In this document: piece after piece, positions 22,944 to 31,802 of the stretch
Layout: the number at the start of each line of letters is the position of its first letter
Numbering within the stretch: the stretch's first letter is position 1
Virus record (IMG/VR): IMGVR_UViG_3300044991_001427
Location: 1 to 51,444 of that record
Source: a virus
Length of the DNA stretch: 51,444 bases
Strand: one strand, 5' to 3'
Translations under genes and position numbers: made by a program
Notes under the pieces: model-generated
The model's database searches: none
What the model was told of the DNA's origin: nothing
Seen by the model: only the letters and a program-made list of their open reading frames with translations

Positions 22944-24245
22944 GTGGCGGATGCAAGTCTGAAAATCATCTTGGTGGACGAAGGCGGGCCGGCGGCTGGC
23001 CCAACCGCCGCGCCGTCAATCAATCCGCCATCGCCAATCCAGATGCCGCCGGGGCCGCAGTCGAGCCGCACGGCAGGCCCGCAAGCGCAAGCGGCCAATC
23101 AGACGCCGCAGACGTTGGGACGCCACCAGGCGGCAACCAGCGGCCCTACCGTGGCGAGCGCGGCCGCCGACTTGGCTACTCACCTTGCCAAGGCGTCTGG
23201 ACTTGGCGGGCTCGTCGGAACAGTCCGGACTGCTACCGGGCTGATCGGCGAATTCATGCGGTTTACGAAGACGGTCGCCGGTCCGGGTGCGTCAACGTTC
23301 GATGTTCACCTTCCGGAAATGCCGCAGCATGTTCCAGCGGGGCAAAACGCGACATGGACACCGCCGATTCCGCGATTGCCGCGAATGCCGACGCAGGCCC
23401 CGGTTGCTCCGGTTCCGTCCGCTGCTCAGTCGGCTACAGCAGCGACAGCATCGCGAGTCGCCGCAACGGGGGCGGCAAGCGCAGCCGGCTCCGCTGCTGG
23501 CACGGCGGCGGCGGGATCCGCGGGGGCAGCGGCTGGCGCTGCAGGCAGTCTGGCTGCAGCCGCTGGGCCGGTCGGAATCGCACTGGCCGCCGTGGCGGTT
23601 GCGGCAACCGCGGCCGCGATCGGCGTCAAAGCGTTCTTCGCCGTGGTCAAGGATCAAGCCCAGAAGCTGGAAGGCTACAGCGGCGCCGTGGCAATGGCGA
23701 CTTCGGAGTCCGAAATCCGCGGTGAAATGGCGATGATGCGGAGGGCGCAGCGGATCGGGCCGGACGTTGCCCGGTTCGAGCAACTGCGAGGCAAGGCGTC
23801 TGAGAAGCTGGCGGACGTGACGACGGAAATCCTCAACCAGTTGTTCGAGATCGTCAACAAGTTCGAGCCGATGATTTCCGCGGGTGTCGAAATCTTGGGG
23901 TTACTTCCCCCGGCAATCGAAGTCGTGGGGGAAGCGGTGCAGGTGAATTTTGACCTGTTGATGGGCGACTTTGCCGGGGCATGGCAGGACACGAAAGAGG
24001 GCGCCGAAGCGATCAAGAAACTCGGCAAGGCGGTCAAGGACTTCATCGACGACAGCAAGCAGCAAGACGTGGTCCAAGACCCGTTCATCCAGGAATTCTT
24101 CGACAGCCTACCGCAGAGGCTGGCACAAGACAGACGCGGCCCCGCGGCGCCGGCCGGACGGCGGTTGAATGGCCCGCGGCCAATGGACCCAATCGTCCAG
24201 GCGTTCGGGCAGGCAAACGCGGCGGTAGCAGGGGGAGGCCCGTAA
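22944..24245 (+). CDS. Short tape-measure-like protein
   Basis: 433 aa from GTG 22944. A Pro/Gln-rich N-terminus, then an Ala-rich stretch (about residues 145-240) ending in the hydrophobic PVGIALAAVAVAATAAAIGVKAFF, then long helices (EKLADVTTEILNQLFEIVNKFEPMISAGVEILGLLPPAIEVVGEAVQV). This layout of low-complexity helix plus hydrophobic segments is that of tape measures, which set tail length and may cross the host membrane during ejection. At 433 aa it predicts a rather short tail. The next gene starts directly after its stop. Confidence 0.6.
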   Translation: MADASLKIILVDEGGPAAGPTAAPSINPPSPIQMPPGPQSSRTAGPQAQAANQTPQTLGRHQAATSGPTVASAAADLATHLAKASGLGGLVGTVRTATGLIGEFMRFTKTVAGPGASTFDVHLPEMPQHVPAGQNATWTPPIPRLPRMPTQAPVAPVPSAAQSATAATASRVAATGAASAAGSAAGTAAAGSAGAAAGAAGSLAAAAGPVGIALAAVAVAATAAAIGVKAFFAVVKDQAQKLEGYSGAVAMATSESEIRGEMAMMRRAQRIGPDVARFEQLRGKASEKLADVTTEILNQLFEIVNKFEPMISAGVEILGLLPPAIEVVGEAVQVNFDLLMGDFAGAWQDTKEGAEAIKKLGKAVKDFIDDSKQQDVVQDPFIQEFFDSLPQRLAQDRRGPAAPAGRRLNGPRPMDPIVQAFGQANAAVAGGGP

Positions 24246-25925
24246 ATGCCCATGATCCTGGCTGACGTTGGCGTGGTCGAGTACAACGGCTACACGTTCG
24301 ATGGGGCGTCCAACGTGACCATCCGCTGCGAACCGGTCTACGACGACGCCGGGCGGACAGTCGTTTACCACAAATACGTCGTGAACGTCAAATCTTTGGT
24401 TGCCGAGGTGGCGGGGACCGATTTAACGCTGGCCGGCATCCGCGCCCTTCTCACTAAAGCCGGTTACGGCCTGCGAGTCTACAATAAGGGCTACGGAAAC
24501 CTGATCGTCAATGCCGCCTGGGACGCCGCGAGCGTCAACGACGTTGCGTTCGGCCCCAAGCCGCGGATCTTGTCCTGGACTCCAATCGGCTCGATTTACG
24601 CGTGCGAGATCGAATGGGAGTGTGAGGCGTGCGTCGCCTACTGCTACCTGCCGCAGACGCACAGCGGCATTCTGGCGTTCAATTACGGGATCACCTACGC
24701 ACTGGACTACCGAGGGCTGACGACGCGGACGATTGCCGGGTATTACGAGATCGCGATGAGCCGCAACGGGTACGCGATTCCCGACACGGCTGACAATTAC
24801 CGAACACTGGTGTCCCCCGCGATTCCCGAGCGATTCCAGCGGACGACGCAATCGTACGCGCTGAGCCTGGACAAGCGGCGATGTGACTTCAATGTCACTG
24901 ACCAGGAGCTGCCGAGCAATAACCCGTGGCCGGCGGGCGTGGTCAAGGCCGAAGGCAGGCATCGGGTGAACTGGACGCGGTCCGGCGGCAATGCCAACCG
25001 GCTGTTCAATCAGATCGGCTTGGACGTGGAAATGGGCGCGGACCAGCCGATGCTGAACGCCTACGCCGCCTTTGCGGCGATCGTCAAACAGCGGTTGAAT
25101 ATCGTGTTGGCAACCGACAACTACGGCGTGATGATCGACACGCTGAGCGTTGAAGAAAGTCTGTTCGATCGGCAATGCTCGTTTTCGTGTTCGTATCGCC
25201 TGACGCGGTCGCTCAAGCAGATTCTGACCGATACTGGCCTGTGGCAACCGCTGGGCCTGAATACCTGGGGAGCATGGTCGGCAGCCATCCAGGGACTGAT
25301 GGACCAGCGGGGCTACGCCAACATGCAGCACCTGGCGGCGAACGACGCGATTGTGGACCCGTGCGGGGCAACGTTTACGATCCCGTGGGACGCGGTCGCC
25401 GTCGAGAAGCCGCAGCAAGCCGTGTTTGGCCGCTTGCTGCTGGCCAACGACACACCGGCGCCGGAAAACTCCTGGCTGGAGTACGACGCCCACGTGTTCG
25501 TCCTGCGCGACCGGGCCACCGTCCGCCACGCGATCATGCAGCCGCCGGACGAGGAAGACGCCGCCTATAACCCACAGGACGCCGCCGGGCTCAAGTACCC
25601 GGTGCGCGGCGGGACGGATGACATTCTCCAGCGGTCGGGAAAGTCGCGACACACGGCCGTATTTCAGGGGCACGCCAAGCGAGCTGGACACCCGATCCCA
25701 AGGCCATCGCTGACGCAAGTGGGCGACGTAGCGGCGCAACAGGCGTTGCGGTCGGACGACTTCATTCAGCGCATCCAAGACAACTGGCTTGGAGTTCCGA
25801 TCTATGTTGCCAAGTGGAACATCGTATACAATCTGGCCGGGGAACCGGGGGCAATCGATCCCCCGGCAAATCTAGCGAAAGGTGTTCAGTCCGATGGAAC
25901 TGCCGAAATGTCCGCCAGCCCGTAG
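24246..25925 (+). CDS. Large tail protein after the tape measure
   Basis: 559 aa, starting immediately after the tape-measure stop. Beta-rich with scattered cysteines (IYACEIEWECEACVAYCYLP), a conserved-looking core (RHRVNWTRSGGNANRLFNQIGLDVEMG) and a C-terminal region with RQCSFSCSYRLTRSLKQIL. Place and size fit a distal-tail or hub protein, but no family is recognised. The 3' end overlaps the next gene by 32 bases. Confidence 0.6.
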   Translation: MPMILADVGVVEYNGYTFDGASNVTIRCEPVYDDAGRTVVYHKYVVNVKSLVAEVAGTDLTLAGIRALLTKAGYGLRVYNKGYGNLIVNAAWDAASVNDVAFGPKPRILSWTPIGSIYACEIEWECEACVAYCYLPQTHSGILAFNYGITYALDYRGLTTRTIAGYYEIAMSRNGYAIPDTADNYRTLVSPAIPERFQRTTQSYALSLDKRRCDFNVTDQELPSNNPWPAGVVKAEGRHRVNWTRSGGNANRLFNQIGLDVEMGADQPMLNAYAAFAAIVKQRLNIVLATDNYGVMIDTLSVEESLFDRQCSFSCSYRLTRSLKQILTDTGLWQPLGLNTWGAWSAAIQGLMDQRGYANMQHLAANDAIVDPCGATFTIPWDAVAVEKPQQAVFGRLLLANDTPAPENSWLEYDAHVFVLRDRATVRHAIMQPPDEEDAAYNPQDAAGLKYPVRGGTDDILQRSGKSRHTAVFQGHAKRAGHPIPRPSLTQVGDVAAQQALRSDDFIQRIQDNWLGVPIYVAKWNIVYNLAGEPGAIDPPANLAKGVQSDGTAEMSASP

Positions 25926-26223
25926 CGTGCTGGAATCCGGGGAGATCGTGTTTCACGTTCGACGCGGTGGCGAGTGCGTCACCGAGCACAAGGTGGACCT
26001 GCTGTCGCTCAAACTGACGTGCGAGGAGTGCGAGCAGTCCCACGGGTTACAGATTGCCGACGGCCGCATCCAGCCGACGGCCGCGTTCCTTCGCGATTTG
26101 GCGGGACGCATCCAAGAACTTGGCGTTGAAAATTGCACGCCGACAACCGCCTGGCAGATGTGGCTGGCTGCCGCCGAGGCGATGGCCGAACTAAAAAACG
26201 CACTGAGCGAGATGCCGAGTTAG
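25894..26223 (+). CDS. Zero-frame product of a frameshifting gene pair
   Basis: 109 aa. N-terminal part is beta-like with three cysteines (ELPKCPPARS, LTCEECEQSHGLQIADG), then helices. Near its end the message reads A AAA AAC in frame (26193-26199), the strongest kind of -1 slippery heptamer, and the -1 frame stays open to 26471. In many tailed phages such a pair makes two tail-assembly chaperones (lambda G and GT), but here the gene lies after, not before, the tape measure and just before the portal. Confidence 0.65.
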   Translation: MELPKCPPARSVLESGEIVFHVRRGGECVTEHKVDLLSLKLTCEECEQSHGLQIADGRIQPTAAFLRDLAGRIQELGVENCTPTTAWQMWLAAAEAMAELKNALSEMPS

Positions 26224-26471
26224 CCTTTTGGTTTCATCTCGACCCGCGGACCTTGACGCCGGTCGAGAAACTCGGTTTTCTCGCCAACCTCGAGCATTGC
26301 AAGGCCCAACAGACGATCCACTTGGGAAATTACGATCCATGCGACCATCGAGGCGTCTACCGATTATGGAAGGACGCCTACGGAAAAGAGGGCTTGGCGC
26401 GTAAGGCCCAGTCATTGGCGGCCGAAGCCAAAATGGAGCGGGATTGCGACGCGGCCCGCGGGAGACGATGA
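25894..26471 (+). CDS. Predicted -1 frameshift fusion (G-T-like)
   Basis: Ribosomes slipping one base back at 26193-26199 would join 102 residues of the zero frame to 90 residues of the -1 frame, giving about 192 aa. The downstream part (RTERDAELAFWFHLDPRTLTPVEKLGFLANLEHCKAQQ...NYDPCDHRGVYRLWKDAYG) has protein-like composition but no usable start codon close to 26200, which argues that it is reached by frameshifting. A Shine-Dalgarno-like GAGG (26176-26179) lies 13 bases upstream of the slip, a known stimulator position. The stop overlaps the portal start by ATGA. Confidence 0.65.
26193..26199 (+). promoter_or_regulatory. -1 programmed frameshift slippery site A AAA AAC
   Basis: The heptamer sits in the correct phase (codons CTA AAA AAC). 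GAGG lies 13 bases before it. A 7-bp stem CTCGACC/GGTCGAG at 26238-26267 lies downstream, farther than usual stimulators, so its role is doubtful. Confidence 0.7.
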
Positions 26472-29400
26472 TGTTTGACTGGCTGAAAACAGGATTGCAA
26501 CGGCTCTCTTTCTATCCCGCCGGCTACCAGGCGGTGACAGCCGATCCGCAGGCCAAAGAGCGGGAACAGTTGGTCGACGACGTGCCGAAGACGGCCGGAT
26601 ACCAGGGGCTCGGGTATCATCGCTGGGGACTGTACCCAAAGAACCTTCCGCAGTTTACGTTCCTCACGGTCCAGCAGATGCTGCTGGAACCGACGATACG
26701 GCTCGGGCTTGCCATGCGGGCGGCCCCGCTCTGCTCGCTGCAGTGGGGATGGAAGGACGGCGACACGTGGCAGGACGGAATCCAGGCAGCGCAGCCGGAT
26801 GTAGCCGAGTTCGTGGAGCGGCAACTCAAGCGGATCTGGGCGAACGACCTGGACGCGGTTCTGTCCGCGCAAATCTGGGGCTGGTCGGCCGGAGAAGTTA
26901 CGCATCGCATGACGGGCGCGGGGCAGGTTGAGATCGATCGTCTTTTGCCACGACACGCCAATGATGTTCGGGCAATGTCTCGCCAGTCCAAGCTGATCGG
27001 CTGCCGCGTGACGCGGTGCGCGACGATCGCCGGCGGATCTGTGGATCTGGAGTTCCCCAAGTGCTGGTGGCATGCGTTCGCGCCCGAGGCCGGAATGCAC
27101 TATGGCCTGTCCGTGTTGATGGGGGCCTATAGCCCGTGGTGGGACAAGTGGATGGACGGCGGCGCCCTGGACGTGCGACGGTTGTTCATGCACAAGGACG
27201 CGTATGCAGGTGCCGACTTGACCTATCCCGAGGGCATGCAATTCATTCCTGGCAAGGGTGAGGTTCCAAACCGTGACATTGCACGCGAGATCGTGGAACA
27301 AGTCATCGCCGGCGGAGTGACGACGCGGCCCGCGAGCCTGGGGCCGAACGGGGAAGAATTGTGGAAACTGACCCGCGCCACGGTGGCAAGCAGTCCGACG
27401 CATATCCTACAGTACCCCAAGGATTTGGACGTGGAAATCCTCCGGGGGCTCGAAATCGCGGACGACGTTCTCGCCGTGGACGGCTCCGGAAGCTGGGCCG
27501 GAAAACGGGTGCCAATGGCTGCCTTCTACGCCGGGCTCGACCGCTGGGCGTCTGCCGTGGTGCGCGACCTTGACGAGCAGGTAATTCGACCGCTGGTCGA
27601 ATTAAATTTCGGCGAGGAAGTCGAATACCAGATCGGACACAAGCCGCTTGCCGAGCAGGCGATGGAGCAGCAACAGGACGACGGCAGCAAACAACAACCG
27701 GGGGCCGGCGGCGATTCCTACGCGGATCTGTTCGGCGGTCCTCAGCCGGGGCAACCGGGCCGGCCTGCCGCACAAGTCCCGCCAGCGCAGCAGCCTGGCC
27801 AGCGAATGAGCCTCCGCGAGCAAGAGGCGGTGTCATCCGCCGTTCAGCGGGTTATCCGGCTGCGCGGCGGGCCGGAGGCCAGCGGGGAACGCTGGATCAC
27901 CATCGGGGCACAGCACGGCGACGACGGCGAGAAACACGGCGGGTTCCCCTGCAATATCAACGCCGATGGCGAGATCATCGCCGGCGGTCCGAAGGGGATG
28001 CGCGGCAAGAAGGTCTCCGAGGTCTACAAGCACTTCCGCAAGGCTCGCAACACGCCGCAGGCGAAAGAGAAGCGGTATCAGGGGCTGGTGAAGAAACAGG
28101 CAAAAGCGTGGCAAATCAGCCCCGCCGAGTACCAGCAATTCGCGGACGAGGTCCACAAGGAGAAGTTGGCCCACCATCAAGCGAGGGAATCCGCTAAGGC
28201 TGCGGCCCGGAAATCGTTGGGCGTGACCGCTGCAGACGTCAACCGCTGGGAGAACCAGGGGCTCGACTACTCGAGCGCAAAGCTGTCAAAGTATGAGTTT
28301 GATCGGGCCGGGCAATCGCTGGCCAGCCAATACCGGGATCTGGGCTGGGGTGGAGGTTACGGCGACGGGCAGGACGAGGGCGGGCACGACGCTAAGCTCT
28401 GGGAACTGTTGAAGGAAGGCAAGGTTGACCCGCCCAGCCGGCACAGCGAAGAGTTTCACGCTGACGTTGACGAATACCTGCAATATCTGGCGAGCCAATC
28501 CGGCGGACTGGACGACGCGCCGGACGCCGGGGATACGGGTTTCGACTTCGGAGCCAACGCGGACGACGACGAGTTCACGCGGTTCGGCCTGGAAGTCTTG
28601 CGGCTGGCTCGCCAGAAGCACATGTTAACCGAGGGCCGCGCCGGCGGTGACAAGAGCGGTACGCCGGACCAGAAGCGCATCAAGTGGATCACCATCGGCG
28701 GAGGCCATGAGGAAGGAAAGAAGCACGCCGGAGGGACACCGATCGGGCTGAACGAAGCCGGGGAAGTTGTCGCCGGGGGGCCGGCGCACTTGAAGGGCGT
28801 CCATATCTCGGACGTGAAAGAGCATTTCGACGACATTCGGGCCGGGGGCGAGGGGAAGGCGAAGAAGGAAGAGGATACGCGCACTCCGCAGCAGGCACGC
28901 GAACAAGCGGCCGAAAAGCGAAAGGCTGAACAACAGGCAAGTGCAGAAGCCAAGTATGGCAAGCCTCGCCCCCTGTTGGCTGACATGCCGATTGACGACA
29001 TGCTGGCCGAGCGAGATAAGTTGATCGGCGCGCCAGAGCAATACCCAGGACACAGACGGATGATGCAGGCCAGAATCCGCGAACTAAACGGAGAATTGAC
29101 AAAGCGCGGGCACGTCGAGAAGTCCGATTCCGACATCGTAAACGAGGACTTTGCAGACAACTGGGGCCGGGTCATGGGCGACCCCGACGGTGCGAGCGAC
29201 AAGGACATAAGCCGCGCCATGAGTTACGGCGACGATTTGCGAGACCACTTGACGAAGCAGGGGAAGCACGACGCCGCCGCATCGGTTGTTTCTGAAATCG
29301 ACAACCTGAAACGGATCTTGCGGGAGCGAGAGCGGAACGCGGCAAATCCGGCCCCCAACCCGATCCACACGCCGCCCGAGCCGGACGCGGCCAAGACGTT

Positions 29401-30580
29401 CCTGAACGGCGACGAAGCCGAGTACGTCGGAACGTCCGAGCAAATCAGCGGCGGGACGTTCTTTCACGTCAAGATGCTGGAAGGAAAAGACAAGGGCAAG
29501 GTGAAGGTGACGTCGCGAGCGCCGGACGGCAGTAATCCCCAGATGGACGCGCGCAAGGCAGAGCAAGAGGCAGGCCGCAAGGACACTGAAGCCAAGTTCA
29601 AAGCCTTACGTGAAAGCGGGGAGTACGACCAGATGCCGCCGTCGAAGCCCGCCCCCGCCATCGACCTATTCGGCAACGCCATCAAGCCCGCCGCTCCGAA
29701 AGCCGAGGCCATCCAGGATCTGGGCGGCAAGCAACAAGGGCTGTTCCCGAAGAAGGGACTGCCGGGGCAGATGAACATGTTTGCCGAGGCCGGGGTGCCG
29801 GATGAGATGTTGCCGGCGCATTTGCGGAAAGAATCCGAGAAAATTCCTCAAGTCCCGCTTGCATCCAATCCGAAACCGGATATACTGCAATCAGCGGCTG
29901 GCAGTGTGCCGGACGCACAGCAGCAACCGAAAGCGGAGGGCGGGAAGATGGTTGGCGACCAACTAAAACAGATTCAAGCAGCCGGACAAGCAGAGACGCT
30001 TACTGTTCGCGTGGAGCACAGCAAGGGGTACACTGGCAAGCGGTCCGGAAAGAGCTATCTTGCCCGCGTGAACGGCATGAGCAAGGAATATGGTCTTGAT
30101 CGCGAATTCTTAGAACCAGATGATCGCGATTATGGTGATTCTCAACTGTACAAGAAGAGTAAAGGTTCTTGGCACGAAATTCATACGATTCAACCTGATG
30201 GCGGAGTCTACGACATCGCGACTCACGGAGAATCCGTGTATCGCGTGTATTTTCCGAAGGTGAAGGACGGAAAGGTTCAATTGGTGTCGTCTACCGTTCA
30301 ACGCGACGAATTGAAGCAGGCGATTACCCTACTGAAACACGCCGGAATGGACGTTGACGAGTTGCCAAAGGCAATGTCCGACAGCAAAAAAGAAGACGGG
30401 ACGCTGATTGATCGCGTGAGGCGATGGACTAGACACCACATGGATTCCGAAGTTGCGGAGGCATACGAGGGCGACGTAGAGGCCATGCGATCGCACGTAA
30501 GTGATGCGGGCTGGGTGGCAAGGCAACGCAAGGGGTACGTCGCTGCCGTTCGCCGGGCACTCGGGGAAACCGAAGCATGA
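26468..30580 (+). CDS. Portal protein fused to a giant polyvalent-type C-terminus
   Basis: 1370 aa from ATG 26468 (or 26471). Residues 1-400 fit DUF935/gp6-like portals: IWGWSAGEVTHRM, LLPRHANDVRAM, YGLSVLMGAYSPWWDKWM, LEIADDVLAVDGSGSWAGKRVPM. Portals are normally 400-550 aa. The remaining 900 residues hold two copies of a module beginning WITIG (Trp476 and Trp740) and continuing KHGG/KHAG...GEI/EVVAGGP...GKKVSEVYKHF/GVHISDVKEHF, separated and followed by charged coiled-coil sequence and QQGLFPKKGLPGQMNMFAEAG. This WITIG module is typical of phage polyvalent proteins, thought to be ejected with DNA. The next two genes are ATGA-coupled. Confidence 0.78.
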   Translation: MMFDWLKTGLQRLSFYPAGYQAVTADPQAKEREQLVDDVPKTAGYQGLGYHRWGLYPKNLPQFTFLTVQQMLLEPTIRLGLAMRAAPLCSLQWGWKDGDTWQDGIQAAQPDVAEFVERQLKRIWANDLDAVLSAQIWGWSAGEVTHRMTGAGQVEIDRLLPRHANDVRAMSRQSKLIGCRVTRCATIAGGSVDLEFPKCWWHAFAPEAGMHYGLSVLMGAYSPWWDKWMDGGALDVRRLFMHKDAYAGADLTYPEGMQFIPGKGEVPNRDIAREIVEQVIAGGVTTRPASLGPNGEELWKLTRATVASSPTHILQYPKDLDVEILRGLEIADDVLAVDGSGSWAGKRVPMAAFYAGLDRWASAVVRDLDEQVIRPLVELNFGEEVEYQIGHKPLAEQAMEQQQDDGSKQQPGAGGDSYADLFGGPQPGQPGRPAAQVPPAQQPGQRMSLREQEAVSSAVQRVIRLRGGPEASGERWITIGAQHGDDGEKHGGFPCNINADGEIIAGGPKGMRGKKVSEVYKHFRKARNTPQAKEKRYQGLVKKQAKAWQISPAEYQQFADEVHKEKLAHHQARESAKAAARKSLGVTAADVNRWENQGLDYSSAKLSKYEFDRAGQSLASQYRDLGWGGGYGDGQDEGGHDAKLWELLKEGKVDPPSRHSEEFHADVDEYLQYLASQSGGLDDAPDAGDTGFDFGANADDDEFTRFGLEVLRLARQKHMLTEGRAGGDKSGTPDQKRIKWITIGGGHEEGKKHAGGTPIGLNEAGEVVAGGPAHLKGVHISDVKEHFDDIRAGGEGKAKKEEDTRTPQQAREQAAEKRKAEQQASAEAKYGKPRPLLADMPIDDMLAERDKLIGAPEQYPGHRRMMQARIRELNGELTKRGHVEKSDSDIVNEDFADNWGRVMGDPDGASDKDISRAMSYGDDLRDHLTKQGKHDAAASVVSEIDNLKRILRERERNAANPAPNPIHTPPEPDAAKTFLNGDEAEYVGTSEQISGGTFFHVKMLEGKDKGKVKVTSRAPDGSNPQMDARKAEQEAGRKDTEAKFKALRESGEYDQMPPSKPAPAIDLFGNAIKPAAPKAEAIQDLGGKQQGLFPKKGLPGQMNMFAEAGVPDEMLPAHLRKESEKIPQVPLASNPKPDILQSAAGSVPDAQQQPKAEGGKMVGDQLKQIQAAGQAETLTVRVEHSKGYTGKRSGKSYLARVNGMSKEYGLDREFLEPDDRDYGDSQLYKKSKGSWHEIHTIQPDGGVYDIATHGESVYRVYFPKVKDGKVQLVSSTVQRDELKQAITLLKHAGMDVDELPKAMSDSKKEDGTLIDRVRRWTRHHMDSEVAEAYEGDVEAMRSHVSDAGWVARQRKGYVAAVRRALGETEA

Positions 30581-30777
30581 CGCCCCACACTGACACCCTA
30601 CGCGCCGCCCTGCTTGCCAGCGGTCGAAGCCAGTACGACCTGTCCCGCGAAACGGGCGTTGCTCAAAGCCGGATTTCCGCCCTGCTGTCCGGCGGGGGTT
30701 GCAACTGGGAGAACGGCTGCAAGTTGGCGGCAGCGGTCGGGATGGAATGGAAGCCGCGGAGGAAGTCCCGTAAATGA
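30577..30777 (+). CDS. Small Cro/C1-type HTH protein
   Basis: 66 aa, ATGA-coupled to the portal gene. LRAALLASGRSQYDLSRETGVAQSRISALLSGGG fits a Cro/C1 helix-turn-helix (helices at about residues 10-40); the C-terminus is basic. A DNA-binding regulator between two head genes is unusual; it could tune late transcription or bind packaged DNA. Its stop overlaps the gpF-like start. Confidence 0.65.
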   Translation: MTPHTDTLRAALLASGRSQYDLSRETGVAQSRISALLSGGGCNWENGCKLAAAVGMEWKPRRKSRK

Positions 30778-31802
30778 AACGCCGCGCCCGCCCAACAATC
30801 ACGGACCTGATCATCCGCCGGACCATCATGGCGAGCGAGGAAATCGCCGCCGAACTGCGCGAGCGACTGGCCAACGCGATCACCGACGCCGACGCCCGCC
30901 GGCTGGGCGTGCAGGGCGTCTTGGATCTGGCCCGCGACATCCTCCGCCAGTACGAGCCGCTTCTCGCCGAACTGATCGGGGACAGCGAGTTGCACGGCTG
31001 GGTGGCCGGGTACAGCTACACCGCCGAGCGGCTGCCGCCGTGGCTGCAGGACGTAATGCGGCGCCCTGGACGGCCGCCGGGTGAGCCGCCCAAGATCGTT
31101 TTGCCGGGCCTGCTGGGCGGCGGGGATCCGGAACTCCGGTTCCCCATCCTCGACAAGGCGGTCCAGTCGCTCCAAGACCGCGACATCCTGACGCGACCCC
31201 AGTACGACACGCTTTCTGCCGAAGCCCGCCAGCGTGTGTTCACGGTGGCCGGCGACCTGACCACGGAGACCATTGACGCCATCCGCGAGGAATTGGCCGC
31301 CGACATCGACGAGGGGGCCAGTTTGACCGGGTTTCGCAACCGGATCAAAGACCGGCTGGACGGCTCGCCCATTGGCAAGTGGCACTTGGAGACGGTCTAT
31401 CGGACCAACGTGCAATCCGCCTTCCGGGACGGCCGGGAATCGCTGGCGAATAATCCAATCGTCGCCGCGGTGTTTCCATACCAGGCTTACGAGCCGATCC
31501 ACGACGGGCGGGTACGCGACGAGCACGCCGAACTGGAGAAGCTGGGGCTGAACGGGACGAACGTCTACCGGCGGGATGACCCGATGTGGAACTACTTCAC
31601 GCCGCCGTGGGGCTACAACTGCCGATGCGGTGTCAACCTGCTGACCGTCGACGCCGCAGCCCGCGCCGGGGTGGCCGAGGCCAAGCTGTGGCAATCGACG
31701 GGCCGGCCGCCGGAGGTTCCCGAGCATCGGTTGCAGGCGATTGACTTTCGGCCGCCGGTGGGATTTGGGACGCGGGGCAGGCAAACCGTAGGGGCACTTT
31801 AA
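30774..31802 (+). CDS. Mu gpF-like head morphogenesis protein
   Basis: 342 aa, ATGA-coupled. The C-terminal third has the gpF/SPP1 gp7 signature: VYRTNVQSAFRDGRESL, PYQAYEPIHDGRVRDEHAELEKLG, WNYFTPPWGYNCRCGV, with the closing CRC motif. N-terminal 150 residues are helical. Members bind the portal and a few copies enter the capsid. The gene follows the portal, as in Mu, although both are displaced from the terminase. Confidence 0.85.
   Translation: MKRRARPTITDLIIRRTIMASEEIAAELRERLANAITDADARRLGVQGVLDLARDILRQYEPLLAELIGDSELHGWVAGYSYTAERLPPWLQDVMRRPGRPPGEPPKIVLPGLLGGGDPELRFPILDKAVQSLQDRDILTRPQYDTLSAEARQRVFTVAGDLTTETIDAIREELAADIDEGASLTGFRNRIKDRLDGSPIGKWHLETVYRTNVQSAFRDGRESLANNPIVAAVFPYQAYEPIHDGRVRDEHAELEKLGLNGTNVYRRDDPMWNYFTPPWGYNCRCGVNLLTVDAAARAGVAEAKLWQSTGRPPEVPEHRLQAIDFRPPVGFGTRGRQTVGAL

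Noticed and set aside
22913-23725. 270-codon plus-strand frame over the tape measure
   Set aside because: Gly/Arg/Cys-rich out-of-frame reading of the Ala-rich tape-measure gene.
24423-25778. 451-codon minus-strand open frame
   Set aside because: Complement of the 559-aa tail gene; rich in Arg, His and Val with no motifs or ribosome site.
26238-26267. Stem-loop as frameshift stimulator
   Set aside because: It lies about 39 bases past the slippery site and beyond the zero-frame stop; usual stimulators are 5-9 bases away.
26133-26471. Independent gene starting from TTG 26133
   Set aside because: The first 20 codons are an out-of-frame reading of the upstream gene and lack a ribosome site; frameshift entry explains the rest better.
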